DNA from: Amorphochlora amoebiformis
Taxonomy: Eukaryota > Cercozoa > Chlorarachniophyceae
Length of the DNA stretch: 64,000 nucleotides
Direction of reading: 5' to 3'
Assembly: GCA_054601695.1 (NCBI GenBank)
Contig: BAAHQB010000016.1
Location: 682,001-746,000 of the forward strand
Position numbers and translations under genes: made by a program. Below, piece after piece: positions 40,722 to 64,000 of this stretch. Under the pieces are notes generated by a model. That model searched no databases, had not been told where the DNA came from, and saw only the letters and a list, made by a program, of their open reading frames with translations. Within the stretch, counting starts at the first letter, position 1, and every line of letters starts with the position of its first letter.

Positions 40722-41517
40722 ATGCGGAACTTCCTTATCCTCGCATTCTGCTTTCGGCTCGGAGCAGCCTCTTCGTTGTTGCCGAAAGGACCCTCTCGCT
40801 CACAACTCAGACCTACCAACCGCGCCAGACAACCAATGGAAAAACCCAAGTGCTTAGCAATCGGAGCCGCTGCCTTTGGAGCCGGCCTGCTTTCCTCGTT
40901 CGCAATCAAGCGCCTGTTCAAGTATGCAGCGGAGATATTTCGAATGCCTTGCATTACACACATCCTGAGAGTTCTCTGAAGAAGTTAGACAGCAGGTGAT
41001 ATTTGTTGTGGCTTTACGGTAGGTACAAACCTCCAAAGGTGTGGAAATTCACACCTCAAGGCGGTAAATTTGGCCACCTCAATAAGCCGACGGCGGGTCC
41101 ACAGCAGGAAATGAAGCTTCCGAAGGGAGAGCATGATCTGCAGCTTTATTCGCTGGCCACACCCAATGGCGTGAAGGCAAACATCATGCTGGAGGTACAA
41201 AAGATTCCACGATACATAACCGAACATTCCATAGTACATATGCACGTTGCTATGAGTAAACGTATATGAATGAAAATAATAGGGAAAATAAAACTATGTA
41301 TTATATGTGTATGCATAAATATATACAAACATAGATTTACATCTGTATATATATTATGTAAATATACATGTTATATTTACGTAAACATAAACATATTTAT
41401 GTAACATCAGTATATAAGCATATATGATGTGTGATATCTAGTATAGGATAATGGATATTAATAATATTAAATATATATACATATATATATACATATATAC
41501 ACATATATATATATGTT

Positions 41518-41588
<71 letters not shown>

Positions 41589-41755
41589 GTATATGTTTAA
41601 TTATACTATTAGAGTGTAATATTAAGAATATTGAATATATATATATATATATATAATATATTATATACATGAATATATATATATATATATAATATAATAT
41701 ATATACATACATATTATATATACATATGTATATATATATATATGCATATAATATA

Positions 41756-41822
<67 letters not shown>

Positions 41823-41854
41823 ATATATATTTACATATATGCACATAAATTTTC

Positions 41855-41898
<44 letters not shown>

Positions 41899-41915
41899 AA
41901 TATACATAAATTTTC

Positions 41916-41957
<42 letters not shown>

Positions 41958-42062
41958 TAATTTATATATATATATGTTATATTATATAAATAGATATAAT
42001 CTATATGTATACATACATATACATATACATACATATATATATATATATATAAATGTATATAT

Positions 42063-42138
<76 letters not shown>

Positions 42139-42220
42139 TACATATATAACATATGTATAATATAGACATAATTTACACATATATATATATATATGTTATA
42201 TTATATAAATAGATATAACC

Positions 42221-42259
<39 letters not shown>

Positions 42260-42381
42260 TTATTATATATATATATATATATATTAATATAATATAATAT
42301 ATATATATATATGTATATATAATCTATACTTTTTTGTATTCTATACAATATATACATACATATATATATACTATATACATT

Positions 42382-42412
<31 letters not shown>

Positions 42413-42559
42413 TAGAATATTATATAGGTGTATATACATATATATACATATATATATTGCATATATATATATATATACATACATAAATATACATATATAA
42501 ATATTTCTGTATATATATAAATATATACATATACATGTAGGCATATAGTACAATTTATG

Positions 42560-42597
<38 letters not shown>

Positions 42598-42660
42598 TGT
42601 ATCTATATTTTTATATGTATCTATATATTATATATATATATATATATAAATTACATATTC

Positions 42661-42695
<35 letters not shown>

Positions 42696-42901
42696 AATAT
42701 GTTTATATATATATATATATATATTGGTATTTATGTTTTGTGAACACGTATATAATATATACATCTACAGAAGTATTAACCATAAATATTACATATTTTC
42801 TCAATACAGTAATATATATACAATTTTTTGTATTTTTAGTTATATGCATTATGTATAATATAAGGTTTATGGTTAATGCTTATGCACATGTATATATTTG
42901 T

Positions 42902-42948
<47 letters not shown>

Positions 42949-43030
42949 TAATATATATATATATACGTTTTCACACACTTATATATAGGCAAATTATACA
43001 TTTATATATCTATATATATATATATATATA

Positions 43031-43079
<49 letters not shown>

Positions 43080-43103
43080 TTGTATATAATTTTTCGTTCA
43101 CAC

Positions 43104-43148
<45 letters not shown>

Positions 43149-43542
43149 GATATATTATATATATATGCATTATACATATTTAAATAGAAGTGTATAAATT
43201 GGACATGTATCGTAAGAAAAAAAAAATGAAGTATGGTGTCGTATAAATAATGCTAAGTGTGACACGTATTTTTGCATTATGTATAATATAAGGTTTATGG
43301 TTAATGCTTATGCACAGTATATATTTGTATACATGTATATATATATATATATGTATATATATGAATAATATATATATATACGTTTTCACACACTTATATA
43401 TAGGCAAATTATACATTTATATATCTATATATATATATGTATATGCATATATATATATATATATATATAATATATATTTATATATTTGTATATAATTTTT
43501 CGTTCACACATTTATATATGTATATATATATGTATACATATA

Positions 43543-43580
<38 letters not shown>

Positions 43581-44645
43581 GATATATTATATATATATGC
43601 ATTATACATATTTAAATAGAAGTGTATAAATTGGACATGTATCGTAAGAAAAAAAAAATGAAGTATGGTGTCGTATAAATAATGCTAAGTGTGACACGTA
43701 TTTTTCGTTTATAATCTCAGGAACTCTGCGACATTTATATATTTGTATATAATTTTTCGTTCACACATTTATATATATGTATATATATATTTACATATAT
43801 ATATATATAAGATTATATATATATATATGCATTATACATATTTAAATAGAAGTGTATAAATTGGACACGTATCGTAAGAAAAAAAAATGAAGTATGGTGT
43901 CGTATAAATAATGCTAAGTGTGACACGTATTTTTCGTTTATAATCTCAGGAACTCTGCGACAAGTATGGGATCGAGTATGACGCTTACACCATAAACATC
44001 GGAGAGGGGGATCAGTTCGGGTCTGGATTCGTCGGCGTGAACCCTAACTCAAAGATTCCCGCGCTGGTTGACTACTCAGACGAGAAAAAACCTATTCGCG
44101 TGTTTGAATCTGGTTCAATTCTTGTTTATCTGGCTGATAAGTTCGACGAGGATGGTGCCTTCCTTCCAAAGGACCCCGCTAAGCGTACCGAGGTGCTCAA
44201 CTGGGTGTTTTGGCAAGTGGGGTCCGCGCCTTACCTCGGCGGTGGGTTTGGCCACTTTTACAACTACGCTCCTATCAAGATCAAGTACGCGATCGACAGG
44301 TTCTCCATGGAGACGAAACGTCAGATGGATGTCCTCGAGCGCGCCCTCGCCGGCAAGGATGGGAGCCCCGGTGGACCATACCTTTGTGGCAAACAGTACA
44401 CCATAGCTGACATGATGATCTGGCCATGGTATGGTGTTCTGGCTCAGGGAAAACTTTACGGTGACGCCAAGAATTTTCTCGAGCTGGAAAAATATCCGAA
44501 TGTGCAGGCCTGGGCAAAGCTCATATCTGCTCGTGAAGCAGTCATGAGGGGAAGGAAGGTTACACGAGTATGGGGTGAGGACTGGGAGCAGATGAAGGAG
44601 AGGCACAGCAAAGCGGACTTCGACAAGCTTCCTTCTAAGCCGTGA
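40722..44645 (+). CDS. YghU/YfcG-type glutathione S-transferase with N-terminal extension
   Basis: Glutathione-dependent disulfide-bond oxidoreductase of the Nu-class (YghU) type. Exons 40722-40921, 41023-41194 and 43950-44645 (phases 2, 0) give 355 aa. Family landmarks: [69 protein letters not shown] (Glu-Ser pair that binds the glutathione gamma-glutamyl), then the C-terminal helical domain with [14 protein letters not shown] and [13 protein letters not shown]. The bacterial proteins are about 285 aa; here about 67 residues precede, starting [20 protein letters not shown] (signal-peptide-like), then an Arg/Pro-rich stretch and a second hydrophobic segment ([19 protein letters not shown]). 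That suggests targeting to a plastid or endomembrane, or membrane anchoring; this is inferred. The second intron (41195-43949) carries a tandem duplication containing a decoy acceptor. Divergent from the PT-repeat gene. Confidence 0.93.
41460..42730. repeat. Dense (TA)n block in GST intron 2
   Basis: Essentially continuous TA/TATG/TATAAT repeats, with a small repeated word ATAAATTTTCATAATATATA at about 41847 and 41905 and AAATAGATATAA-type words at 41950, 41988 and 42207. No exon seen. Confidence 0.85.
42845..43963 (+). repeat. Tandem duplication in GST intron 2 including splice acceptor
   Basis: Two alternating modules. Module A (GCATTATGTATAATATAAGG ... ACACTTATATATAGGCAAAT) occurs at about 42847-43000 and 43273-43430. 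Module B (TTTTTCGTTCACACATTTAT ... AATGCTAAGTGTGACACGTA) occurs at about 43093-43275, 43496-43703 and 43754-43932. The last two B copies continue through ATAATCTCAG and the first bases of exon 3 (GAACTCTGCGACA), at 43711-43733 and 43940-43962, 229 bp apart. Confidence 0.92.
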
Positions 44646-45248
44646 CACTATTTCGGATCATTACAGTGCCACTGAAGTTCGATTCAGTAATTTTTGAGTC
44701 TGAGTGAAATATTGTCGAATTTCTAGTGTATGTCCTAGATACTCGCATGCAATTAAAATATATTATTGATATTGTGATGGCTGTGGACTGGATCTGGAAC
44801 TACAGAGATGCGTCACTAGTAAATAGCTAGCGTCAGTACAACGTTAGCTACATGCAGTCACTGAGTATGAGTATTTCTCGTATTCTAGTATTTAGATAAG
44901 TAGTTACAACTCTAGAACTAGTAGAAAATTCCAATTGGCCATGGAGTGTCCTAATTCAGTGGTGTCCTTGTTATATATACCCCCTAGACCCCGTATAGTG
45001 CTACGAAGTTACAACTGGTATAGTCTCTAGGTCTAGCTATGATAGTATACGTCCAGATAGTAGCTCGATCAGGATGTTATAGTCTGCGCGTGACTAGGTG
45101 AACGTTACAGTACGTATACTCTGATCTGATACTCATGAGTTTAAACTTTGACTTCCACTAGTTCCAGCCGGGCAACACTCAGACTCCGAGGCTAGTCAAC
45201 CAAGCTTTCCCTAGGGTGACAGCTGCAGTGATACGCCGGACGACGAGT
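44646..45248. other. Convergent GST/gene 6 spacer, CTAG-rich
   Basis: About 600 bp of complex, repeat-free sequence between the stop codons of two convergent genes. It is rich in CTAG, TAGCTA, ACTAGT and GTATAC words, resembling the block at 28380-28640. It should contain both 3' UTRs; no polyadenylation signal was singled out. Confidence 0.6.
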
Positions 45249-45388
45249 CTACAGCATTTGCATCTCTGCCCTTCGACTAGCCTCGTACGTTCTCACTAGA
45301 TTCAAATAGACCTTCAAGGAATCGTATCGTACCCTGTATATATATATATGTATGTATAAATGTGTGTATATATATATATATATATATG

Positions 45389-45424
<36 letters not shown>

Positions 45425-45471
45425 TTACAGGTACAATTATACATATATATTATACATACACACACACACAC

Positions 45472-45523
<52 letters not shown>

Positions 45524-45577
45524 CTAGAGGTGTATAAATACACAATATTGGAATTGACATTATATTCACCACAGAAC

Positions 45578-45642
<65 letters not shown>

Positions 45643-45862
45643 CATATACGTATTTATATCAAAATAGACCAAGAATAAAAACAGCATGAGAAGATCCAGC
45701 TGGGCGAGTAAATATCGATAGAGAATAGAAACAAAGTCAAACATATGGTTTAGGACGATCCCAGAGATTGTTGGAGATCGTCTCATACTCCCACTTTGTC
45801 TCAAGTTATTAAATTAAACTTCAATCAAATTCTGGACTACGGGTCTACTTCACCGTTGCGCG

Positions 45863-45899
<37 letters not shown>

Positions 45900-45965
45900 T
45901 AATGTGATGTTATATGAATAAATAATATATATTCATATTTATATATATGTATATAAATATTTGTG

Positions 45966-46001
<36 letters not shown>

Positions 46002-46177
46002 TATATATATATATTATATATATATATATATATTATATATATATATTTTTTTATTATATATATATATATATATATATTTTATTATATATATATATATATA
46101 TATATACATATATCTTTTATTATGTAATATATATATAAATATATATATATATGTATGTAAACATATACATATATATA

Positions 46178-46208
<31 letters not shown>

Positions 46209-46270
46209 TTGACTGTAAATATATTTATATATATATATATATATATATATCTGTATGTATATGTATGTGC

Positions 46271-46301
<31 letters not shown>

Positions 46302-47506
46302 TATGTGTATGTTTGTAGTATACGTGTATTTTGAAGGGGTAGCTAAGACCTAACCTTGCAGTATTGGCTTGGCGGCGCGCCTCTACCATCTTCTCGATAT
46401 GCCCGCGGTACTCAGTTGACGCCATTGCCTGTGATAATCATACCACACGGCGTCATTAAATATGCGTCATCGAAGTATCAGGGAGACTAATCTCTAAGGT
46501 ACAGCGGTTTGGGGGTTTAAGGTGAGATGGAGAGGATTTACAGAGGTACTGTAGTTGGGGTAGGATTTGGTGAGGTTAGGGTTATAGGCACTGTTACCTT
46601 AGCTTCGGCTGCAGATTTGGATCGCTCTTTGTTGAGATACTCTACAGTGAGCTGTGCTGGAAAATGGGTTAATTGGGTCAGAACTTGGGGGTTTCTTCTG
46701 AGAATGGGCTTAAGAGTATCCAACCTAATAGAGTCTTCTTGGTCTCTTCCAGCAACTCAGCGGCGGCGCTCTGACGTTAAAAGCCATACGGGAAGGAGAA
46801 GGATGAGAAAAGTACACGTATGCATACTCATGTATAAATTTGAACTTATTAATCTCTTTATACTATATGCACGTGTTCGCATACAAATGTCATAAGTTTC
46901 ATGCATTTTTACGCTGTTGCATGTACTTTCTCAATACAGATATATTTCATGTGAGTTCAACTAAGTTTTTCCATACATTTACAAGTATAAAATAAGATCT
47001 ACAACCCTATCCTACACGTTTCACTCCGTCGGTTTATGTGCACATGCTAACATCCTTCCCCCCCTCTTGTCACACCCTACGCGAAATACCCAACATCCAA
47101 CCTTATCCGCCCACTCCCTTCCCACATCCACAAGTTGTTCCATGAGCGAGTGTGGATCATCCCCGCTGCTCCCACCACCACTTGAAGACACAGGCTGAAC
47201 TTTTGCTGTCTCATGCTCCTGATTTGAGGCCGGACGGGGCTTGGGGTTGGTGGATTTGGGCCCTACATTGGACGAGGATGTAGAAGCGGGTCTCTGAGGG
47301 AATTTCGGCTTGAAATTAGGTCGTTGTGGTGTACTGGGGCGGGAGGACTGACAGAGTGAGAGACGAGGCGGGTCTTTTGGCGATTGCTCAGGGAGAAAAT
47401 GAGGGCGAAAACATAATCCTTTGCGAGCTGTTGGGGTGTGACGGATTGAGTGGGAGAAGCATAAAGTTGAAACTAGCCCGAAGAAAAGGAAGAAGGGGGC
47501 CTTCAT
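45249..47506 (-). CDS. Unrecognised protein with signal-peptide-like start; apparent frameshift
   Basis: Exons on the minus strand: 47506-47102, 46770-46598, 46428-46355, 45333-45249; about 245 residues if one missing base in exon 2 is allowed for. The start [20 protein letters not shown] is a good signal peptide. A Pro/Ser/Arg-rich low-complexity region follows (positions about 20-110), then helical segments: [63 protein letters not shown] and a terminal [20 protein letters not shown]. Exon 2 enters and leaves in phase 0 but has 173 nt, and the frame switches near 46722-46730 between two good halves. The bipartite start could be a complex-plastid presequence, but the residue after the likely cleavage site is not diagnostic. 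No family recognised. Head-to-head with the WDR7-like gene. Confidence 0.6.
45690..45870 (-). repeat. SINE-like element, copy 2
   Basis: A complex island in an intron of gene 6. On the minus strand it starts TTCGCGCAACGGTGAAGTAG (box A-like), and later has GAGACGATCTCCAACAATCT, matching copy 1 at 2560-2720 in order and spacing. Identity outside these blocks is low. Confidence 0.4.
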
Positions 47507-47724
47507 TGCTGAAAGCCTTCCGGACGATGGGGCCCACCAGCAGATCCGGAAGTTGGGCTCCGACAAGCCGCGAAGGAGAGAGGCCTCCAACACTTCAGGA
47601 AAATATTAAGTCGGCAATTCAGGATTTTATAAATTATCGGCATGGTAAATTGTCGGTGTTTACCCGAATTAATATCTGGATTCCGACATTCCCCGTGGAG
47701 CCCATCCATCCACCGAGTCAAGGG
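47507..47724. promoter_or_regulatory. Divergent spacer between gene 6 and WDR7-like gene
   Basis: The 218 bp between the inferred ATGs (47506 minus, 47725 plus). Repeat-free. The plus frame from 47326 is open across it into the WD40 exon, so the true plus start could be further upstream, but that extension lies antisense to gene 6 exon 1 and looks like a shadow. Confidence 0.45.
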
Positions 47725-57664
<9,940 letters not shown>

Positions 57665-57669
57665 GTATT

Positions 57670-57712
<43 letters not shown>

Positions 57713-57933
57713 ATATATTTTGTTATATGTACGTGTATACATATGTATGTATATATGTATATATATGTATATTTAAATGTATAAAAATATATTGTATACA
57801 CATTTGTAATATGTATCATGCATACACCTGCAATGTGCATGCATACACATATGCACATATGTGTGTGTATAAATATGTATGAAATTGATTTTATATATGA
57901 GTGTTTATCTTTATGTATATCATACATAAATAG

Positions 57934-57972
<39 letters not shown>

Positions 57973-57998
57973 AAATATGTGTCTGTCTGTATGCATAT

Positions 57999-58041
<43 letters not shown>

Positions 58042-58174
58042 ATATAAAAATAAGGAAGTATAGTATTTAGGGTTATGTATGTTATATTCAAATTGTATGT
58101 GTATATGTATACATACATATATATATATATATTATATACTTATATATATATATATATGTATAATGTATGTATAC

Positions 58175-58226
<52 letters not shown>

Positions 58227-58391
58227 AGTATTATATGTCTCGTATACGTACATATGCATATAATACACATATGTATATATATATATATATTATGTATACC
58301 TATATTTATATATATATACATATGTATGTATATATATATATACATATACATATTATATATACATATACCTATATGTATATATATATATGTA

Positions 58392-58461
<70 letters not shown>

Positions 58462-58693
58462 AATGGATACACACACATATACAACACATATATATATATA
58501 TTATATGTAAATATATATATATATACATATATATATATATGTATGTATATTCATTATTCACACACATACACACATAACACATATTTATAATTTCTACATA
58601 CATTTATGTATACATACATACATACATATATATATATATAATATATATATTTGTATGTATCTAAATATTTATATATATATATATATATATAAA

Positions 58694-58763
<70 letters not shown>

Positions 58764-58828
58764 CACACACAAATATATACATATATATATATATATATAT
58801 TTATATATTTATATATATATATATACAC

Positions 58829-58883
<55 letters not shown>

Positions 58884-58904
58884 TATGTGTGTGTGTATAT
58901 ACAG

Positions 58905-59684
58905 AGCGTCCTCATCAGCAACGCCTCACTGGAAACCGACCAGGAAAGGGAGATTCGAGAGGCAATCATGATTTATCGTTTAACTATCTCGCGAACTCTC
59001 TTCTAATATAAATACATACACCTGTATATATGTGTATACGAAAATAATTAGGTGCGCCTATTTACGTATATGCATACATCTAGATATATATATACATTTC
59101 ATATATGTACACAGATATCTTTCACGCTCCCTCCCGTGTCCTTATCCTACTGTCTTGTGTCCTTATCCTACTGTCTCTTCTCCCCATCCCTTCTACCCTC
59201 TCTCTCCGAAAACCCTAGAACCAACCCTTACCTTCACCCATCCTACTCCCAATCCTGTAGACCGAGGGCGACAAGGGCATTGAATGGCAAGGGTGCGAGT
59301 TTATAGATGAGAACAAGTCACAAGTAAGCCATAAATCCTATCCTAAGCTGATGTATGAAGGATTTAGATAACTACAGTATCACACGCTGGAATCATACCC
59401 TAACCGCAGCCTGTGCTTGATTTATAACTTGTGTCCCGTTGCCCACCTGCAGAGAGGCGTTCTTGTGTTCTATTCGAAGGATGGAACAACTCGTATTGTG
59501 ACTATACTTCAGGTGCTTTTTTAGTTGTACGAAAATATCCAAACATGTATGCATGGGATTTGTGTGTGGGAAATTTAATTTAAGGAAGGGCTCGAAGATG
59601 ATATACATCAATGTTCAACGCACAAATATACCTATATAAATATATACTTACACATATATATTGTATATACACACATGCACATAT

Positions 59685-59716
<32 letters not shown>

Positions 59717-59771
59717 ATATATGTATATGTATAAATATCTGTATATAAATATATATATAATATATGTATGC

Positions 59772-59867
<96 letters not shown>

Positions 59868-59871
59868 GTAT

Positions 59872-59909
<38 letters not shown>

Positions 59910-59942
59910 GTGTGTGTATATATACATTCGTTTATATATATA

Positions 59943-59978
<36 letters not shown>

Positions 59979-60108
59979 TACGCGTATTCTGTGTTTATAC
60001 ATATCTATATATATGTGCATAATACAATATGTGTGTATCTGTATAGCATGTATATACATATGTGTGTGTAATATATGTAAATAATATTTACATACATATA
60101 AACATATA

Positions 60109-60141
<33 letters not shown>

Positions 60142-60209
60142 ATATATGTGTGTGTTGTGTAATATACGTACATTTACATATACATTATATAATATATATG
60201 CACTAACAT

Positions 60210-60270
<61 letters not shown>

Positions 60271-60810
60271 TGTTGTGTGTATAATGCATGTGTAATATAT
60301 GTCATATCTACACAAATTATCTAATAATTTATATATCAAGATTATGTTCATGAACATAATATGCAGTCCGAAGTTGGCTTTGAAGCAGACATAGAGCACG
60401 GCCCCCCTCTCCTACGCTCCCACCGATCCGCTCTCAAGAAGGCCCTTTCCACGTAATTGAAAACCTTATCTATCCCAAACTGTGATCTTCCATCCCTGCT
60501 TCCTATCTTGAGAATATGGTTCCACTGTCAGAAATTATATTCGACACAACTTGCCACTATAACCCTAAACCAGAACCGCCTAGCCCTAAATTCACCCATT
60601 TCTATCCTGATTCACTCCAAAACATAATCTTATCCTTAAGTGATATCCCGACCACATCCCGCAATGCGACTGAGGACCTGGAATTCCTCGACCAGAAGGA
60701 GAGGGGGGAAAACGAGGCTATTTCGTAAGATTTTTTCTCTACTTATAAAAACACTAAGTCTATAGTGCCCAGCACGTGCATATACATATGTATATGTGTA
60801 TGTACATACA

Positions 60811-60846
<36 letters not shown>

Positions 60847-61000
60847 TATACAGATGTATATGTGTATGTACATACATGCATATATATATATATATATTAA
60901 ATTACATATATATATATATATATATGCATAATCTGTATATGTGTGTGTATACATGTGTGTATGTAATACACACATATACATACACACACACACATACATA

Positions 61001-61047
<47 letters not shown>

Positions 61048-61063
61048 CATACACATACATATG

Positions 61064-61096
<33 letters not shown>

Positions 61097-61714
61097 GTAA
61101 TATATATATATATATATATACATATTTGTATATATACATACATATATATATATACATATATATGTATATATATATATACATACACATACACATATATATA
61201 ATTCACATATACGGATATGGTTTATTTACATGTATTTGATACGTAGATGCGCAGTTGTTTTGTTCTGCAAGTGCATATATGATGTATTAGTCGTTACGAA
61301 TATGAAAGTGCACATAAATGTATATTATTTACATATGTATGTATAAATATATATATATATATATATACATTATATGTAAATATATATATGTGTGTGTATG
61401 TATAAATATGTGTATATGTGTGTGTACATATATATATACATGTACATATACATACATAAATATTATATGTGTGTATACATATATGTATATATATATATAT
61501 ATGTATATATGCACACATATATTCATATTTCATATAAAGTACGTCTATGTATATATATATATGTATATTATATTATATATGCCTGTGACCGAAAGCCTCC
61601 CTGACCTGAACACATACGTTTTTCTTGAATCATCCCAAAGGCCTTTCAATTATCTATATTCTCTTCTTTTCGATTATAGGACATTTCAAATCGTATTGCT
61701 AACCTGAATCAATC
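58905..61714 (+). CDS. Plus-strand exon series, continuation of WDR7-like gene or a separate gene
   Basis: Candidate exons with good splice sites: 58905-58977, 59261-59323, 59453-59512, 60367-60452, 60641-60724, 61596-61617, 61680-61714. Reading frames give [100 protein letters not shown] and [12 protein letters not shown]. Phases agree from 59261 to 61714 but not from 58977 to 59261, unless a downstream acceptor at about 59292 is used or an exon is missing. No domain is recognised. Placed between the WD40 and C2 exons on the same strand, with no visible start or stop codon in between. Confidence 0.5.
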
Positions 61715-61975
61715 GTAGGGGTTGGGAGACGTGCAGGGGGATCCGGATCCGGGTATAAATATTATAGATATGTACATATGTATATTCATACATAAATATG
61801 TACATATAGTATATATATATATGTGTAATAATAATAATAATAATATATATATATATATATATATATAGTGTGTGTGTTTGTACGTAGATAAATTTATCAG
61901 TTTAAATACAGTTCTATATTTTATTCTCTTTATATTTGTATGTTCATTACTGTTCATTGCAACACACACACACAC

Positions 61976-62025
<50 letters not shown>

Positions 62026-62080
62026 GTGCGTGTGTGTGTGTGTGTACACATGTATATGTATATATATATATATATATATA

Positions 62081-62167
<87 letters not shown>

Positions 62168-62225
62168 GTATATGTATATATGTGTATGTGTGTATATTAT
62201 ATATATATATATATATGTATGTGTG

Positions 62226-62262
<37 letters not shown>

Positions 62263-62375
62263 CATAATATCTATAGACATGTATATAGATGTGTGAATAT
62301 CACATACATTTACATACACACACATATACCTACGTATATGTGTAAACATACACACACACACACACATACATATAT

Positions 62376-62419
<44 letters not shown>

Positions 62420-62588
62420 CATATATACATATGTGTGTGTACAATACAATACATACATGTACACACATAGGTATATGTATACACATATTTATATTATATT
62501 ATGTATGTACATGTACATACATATACATACATATATGTATATATATAATGATAGAGAGAGAAAGGAGAATTATATCTACATATGCCAG

Positions 62589-62912
62589 GCTGTAGGAGTA
62601 GGGCTATTAGACCATCTCGATAGGCGCTCGACAAGTGACCCATACCTTCAGGTAAGTATAGTCGTACGTAATGATTACAATTAGTCTCCGATTATGTACA
62701 TTAAATTTGGTTGAAGATTAGGGTTGGATAACTGCATTTCGAATACAGAGATTATTGTACAGGGTCTAGTAACCTTAACGTCCAAATAAATTCTAATGTT
62801 AACTTAAGGTGTACAGCGGCGATGAGCTTTTGTGGGAGACAGAGGTGAGTGTAACTGATCTGTGTATGTACTTATATGTATAACTGTGCACATATATTTT
62901 AATTCATAGGTT

Positions 62913-62943
<31 letters not shown>

Positions 62944-63108
62944 GCATATGCATGTTCATATAATTGTATACGTCCAGGTGGTTCACAATAGTCCGAATCC
63001 CCATTGGAGAGAGATCCTATTGGAAAAGGTACGTTTATATGTATACATATGTTTCTTTATGTGTATACAAGTATAATGTATATACATATAATATATATAT
63101 ATATATAT

Positions 63109-63145
<37 letters not shown>

Positions 63146-63338
63146 TTATATATGTACACTTGTGCAAATACATATATTTGTGTGTGTGTATTTGTATATT
63201 GTCTGTGTGTGTGCGCGTGTGTGTTGTTGATCCTCTTCTTCTCCTTAAATGACAGAAGACACAACTTAACGAAACTCTTATAAAAAATAGAGCGCCATAG
63301 ACGCCAAGCGACCCCTGCGTTTTCTCGTTTTTGAAAAG
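62589..63338 (+). CDS. C2-domain exons (partial, continues right)
   Basis: Exons 62589-62651, 62809-62844, 62978-63028 and 63291-63338, all phase 0, encode a C2-like Ca2+/lipid-binding domain: [45 protein letters not shown] and [15 protein letters not shown]. The pattern D.....SDPY....G...L.ET.V..N..NP.W resembles copine C2 domains (membrane-binding domains in Ca2+-responsive proteins). The strand continues to the window end without a stop, so the gene is incomplete. It may be a separate copine-like gene or the C-terminal part of the preceding exon series; the preceding exon ends in phase 2, so at least one joint is unresolved. Confidence 0.62.

Positions 63339-64000
<662 letters not shown>

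Noticed and set aside
47326-47724. Plus-strand N-terminal extension of the WD40 exon
   Set aside because: It lies antisense to the signal-peptide exon of gene 6, and WDR7-type proteins start close to the MNQSLLFPLVFW block.

Overview
The window is nuclear DNA of a eukaryote with many introns. Exons are short (about 20-190 nt), of mixed composition, and bounded by GT-AG or occasionally GC-AG splice sites. Introns and spacers are dominated by (TA)n and TATG/TACA microsatellites, so almost every long open frame of Tyr/Ile (YIYIYI) is repeat noise. Genes were rebuilt by joining exons whose splice phases agree. The gene set (non-animal-type Orai channel, plastid-type ascorbate peroxidase, YghU-type glutathione transferase, a secreted-type PT-repeat protein) fits an alga or related protist. 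TTAGGG-like arrays lie inside introns. The lineage cannot be fixed from sequence alone.

Layout, left to right: (1) 1008-4764, minus, Orai-family Ca2+ channel, 3' exons missing to the left. (2) 5177-18867, plus, dolichol kinase, 22 exons, about 582 aa, divergent from Orai. (3) 19986-27797, plus, haem ascorbate peroxidase, 15 exons found, last short exon not located. (4) 28868-40406, minus, a predicted single-pass membrane protein of about 1126 aa in 27 exons, with a signal peptide, two PT-repeat exons, one clear TM helix and a long unrecognised C-terminal part. (5) 40722-44645, plus, YghU/YfcG-type glutathione transferase with an N-terminal extension, 3 exons, divergent from gene 4. (6) 45249-47506, minus, unrecognised protein with a signal peptide-like start and an apparent 1-nt frameshift. 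(7) 47725-57664, plus, WDR7/rabconnectin-3-beta-like WD40 protein, divergent from gene 6. (8) 58905-61714 and 62589-63338, plus exons including a C2 domain; they may continue gene 7 or form another gene running off the right end.

Gene order is mostly alternating, giving divergent promoters (4765-5176, 40407-40721, 47507-47724) and two convergent spacers (28000-28867, 44646-45248), both unusually rich in CTAG. The proteins touch secretory glycosylation (dolichol phosphate), Ca2+ entry, peroxide and glutathione redox chemistry and endomembrane function, but nothing suggests one co-regulated pathway.

Notable non-gene structure: telomere-like arrays with a linked unique motif that recurs inverted 22 kb away, three copies of a tRNA-like SINE candidate, a decayed duplicate of an Orai exon, an inverted duplicate of a dolichol kinase exon, and a tandem duplication in the GST intron that carries a decoy copy of the 3' splice site.
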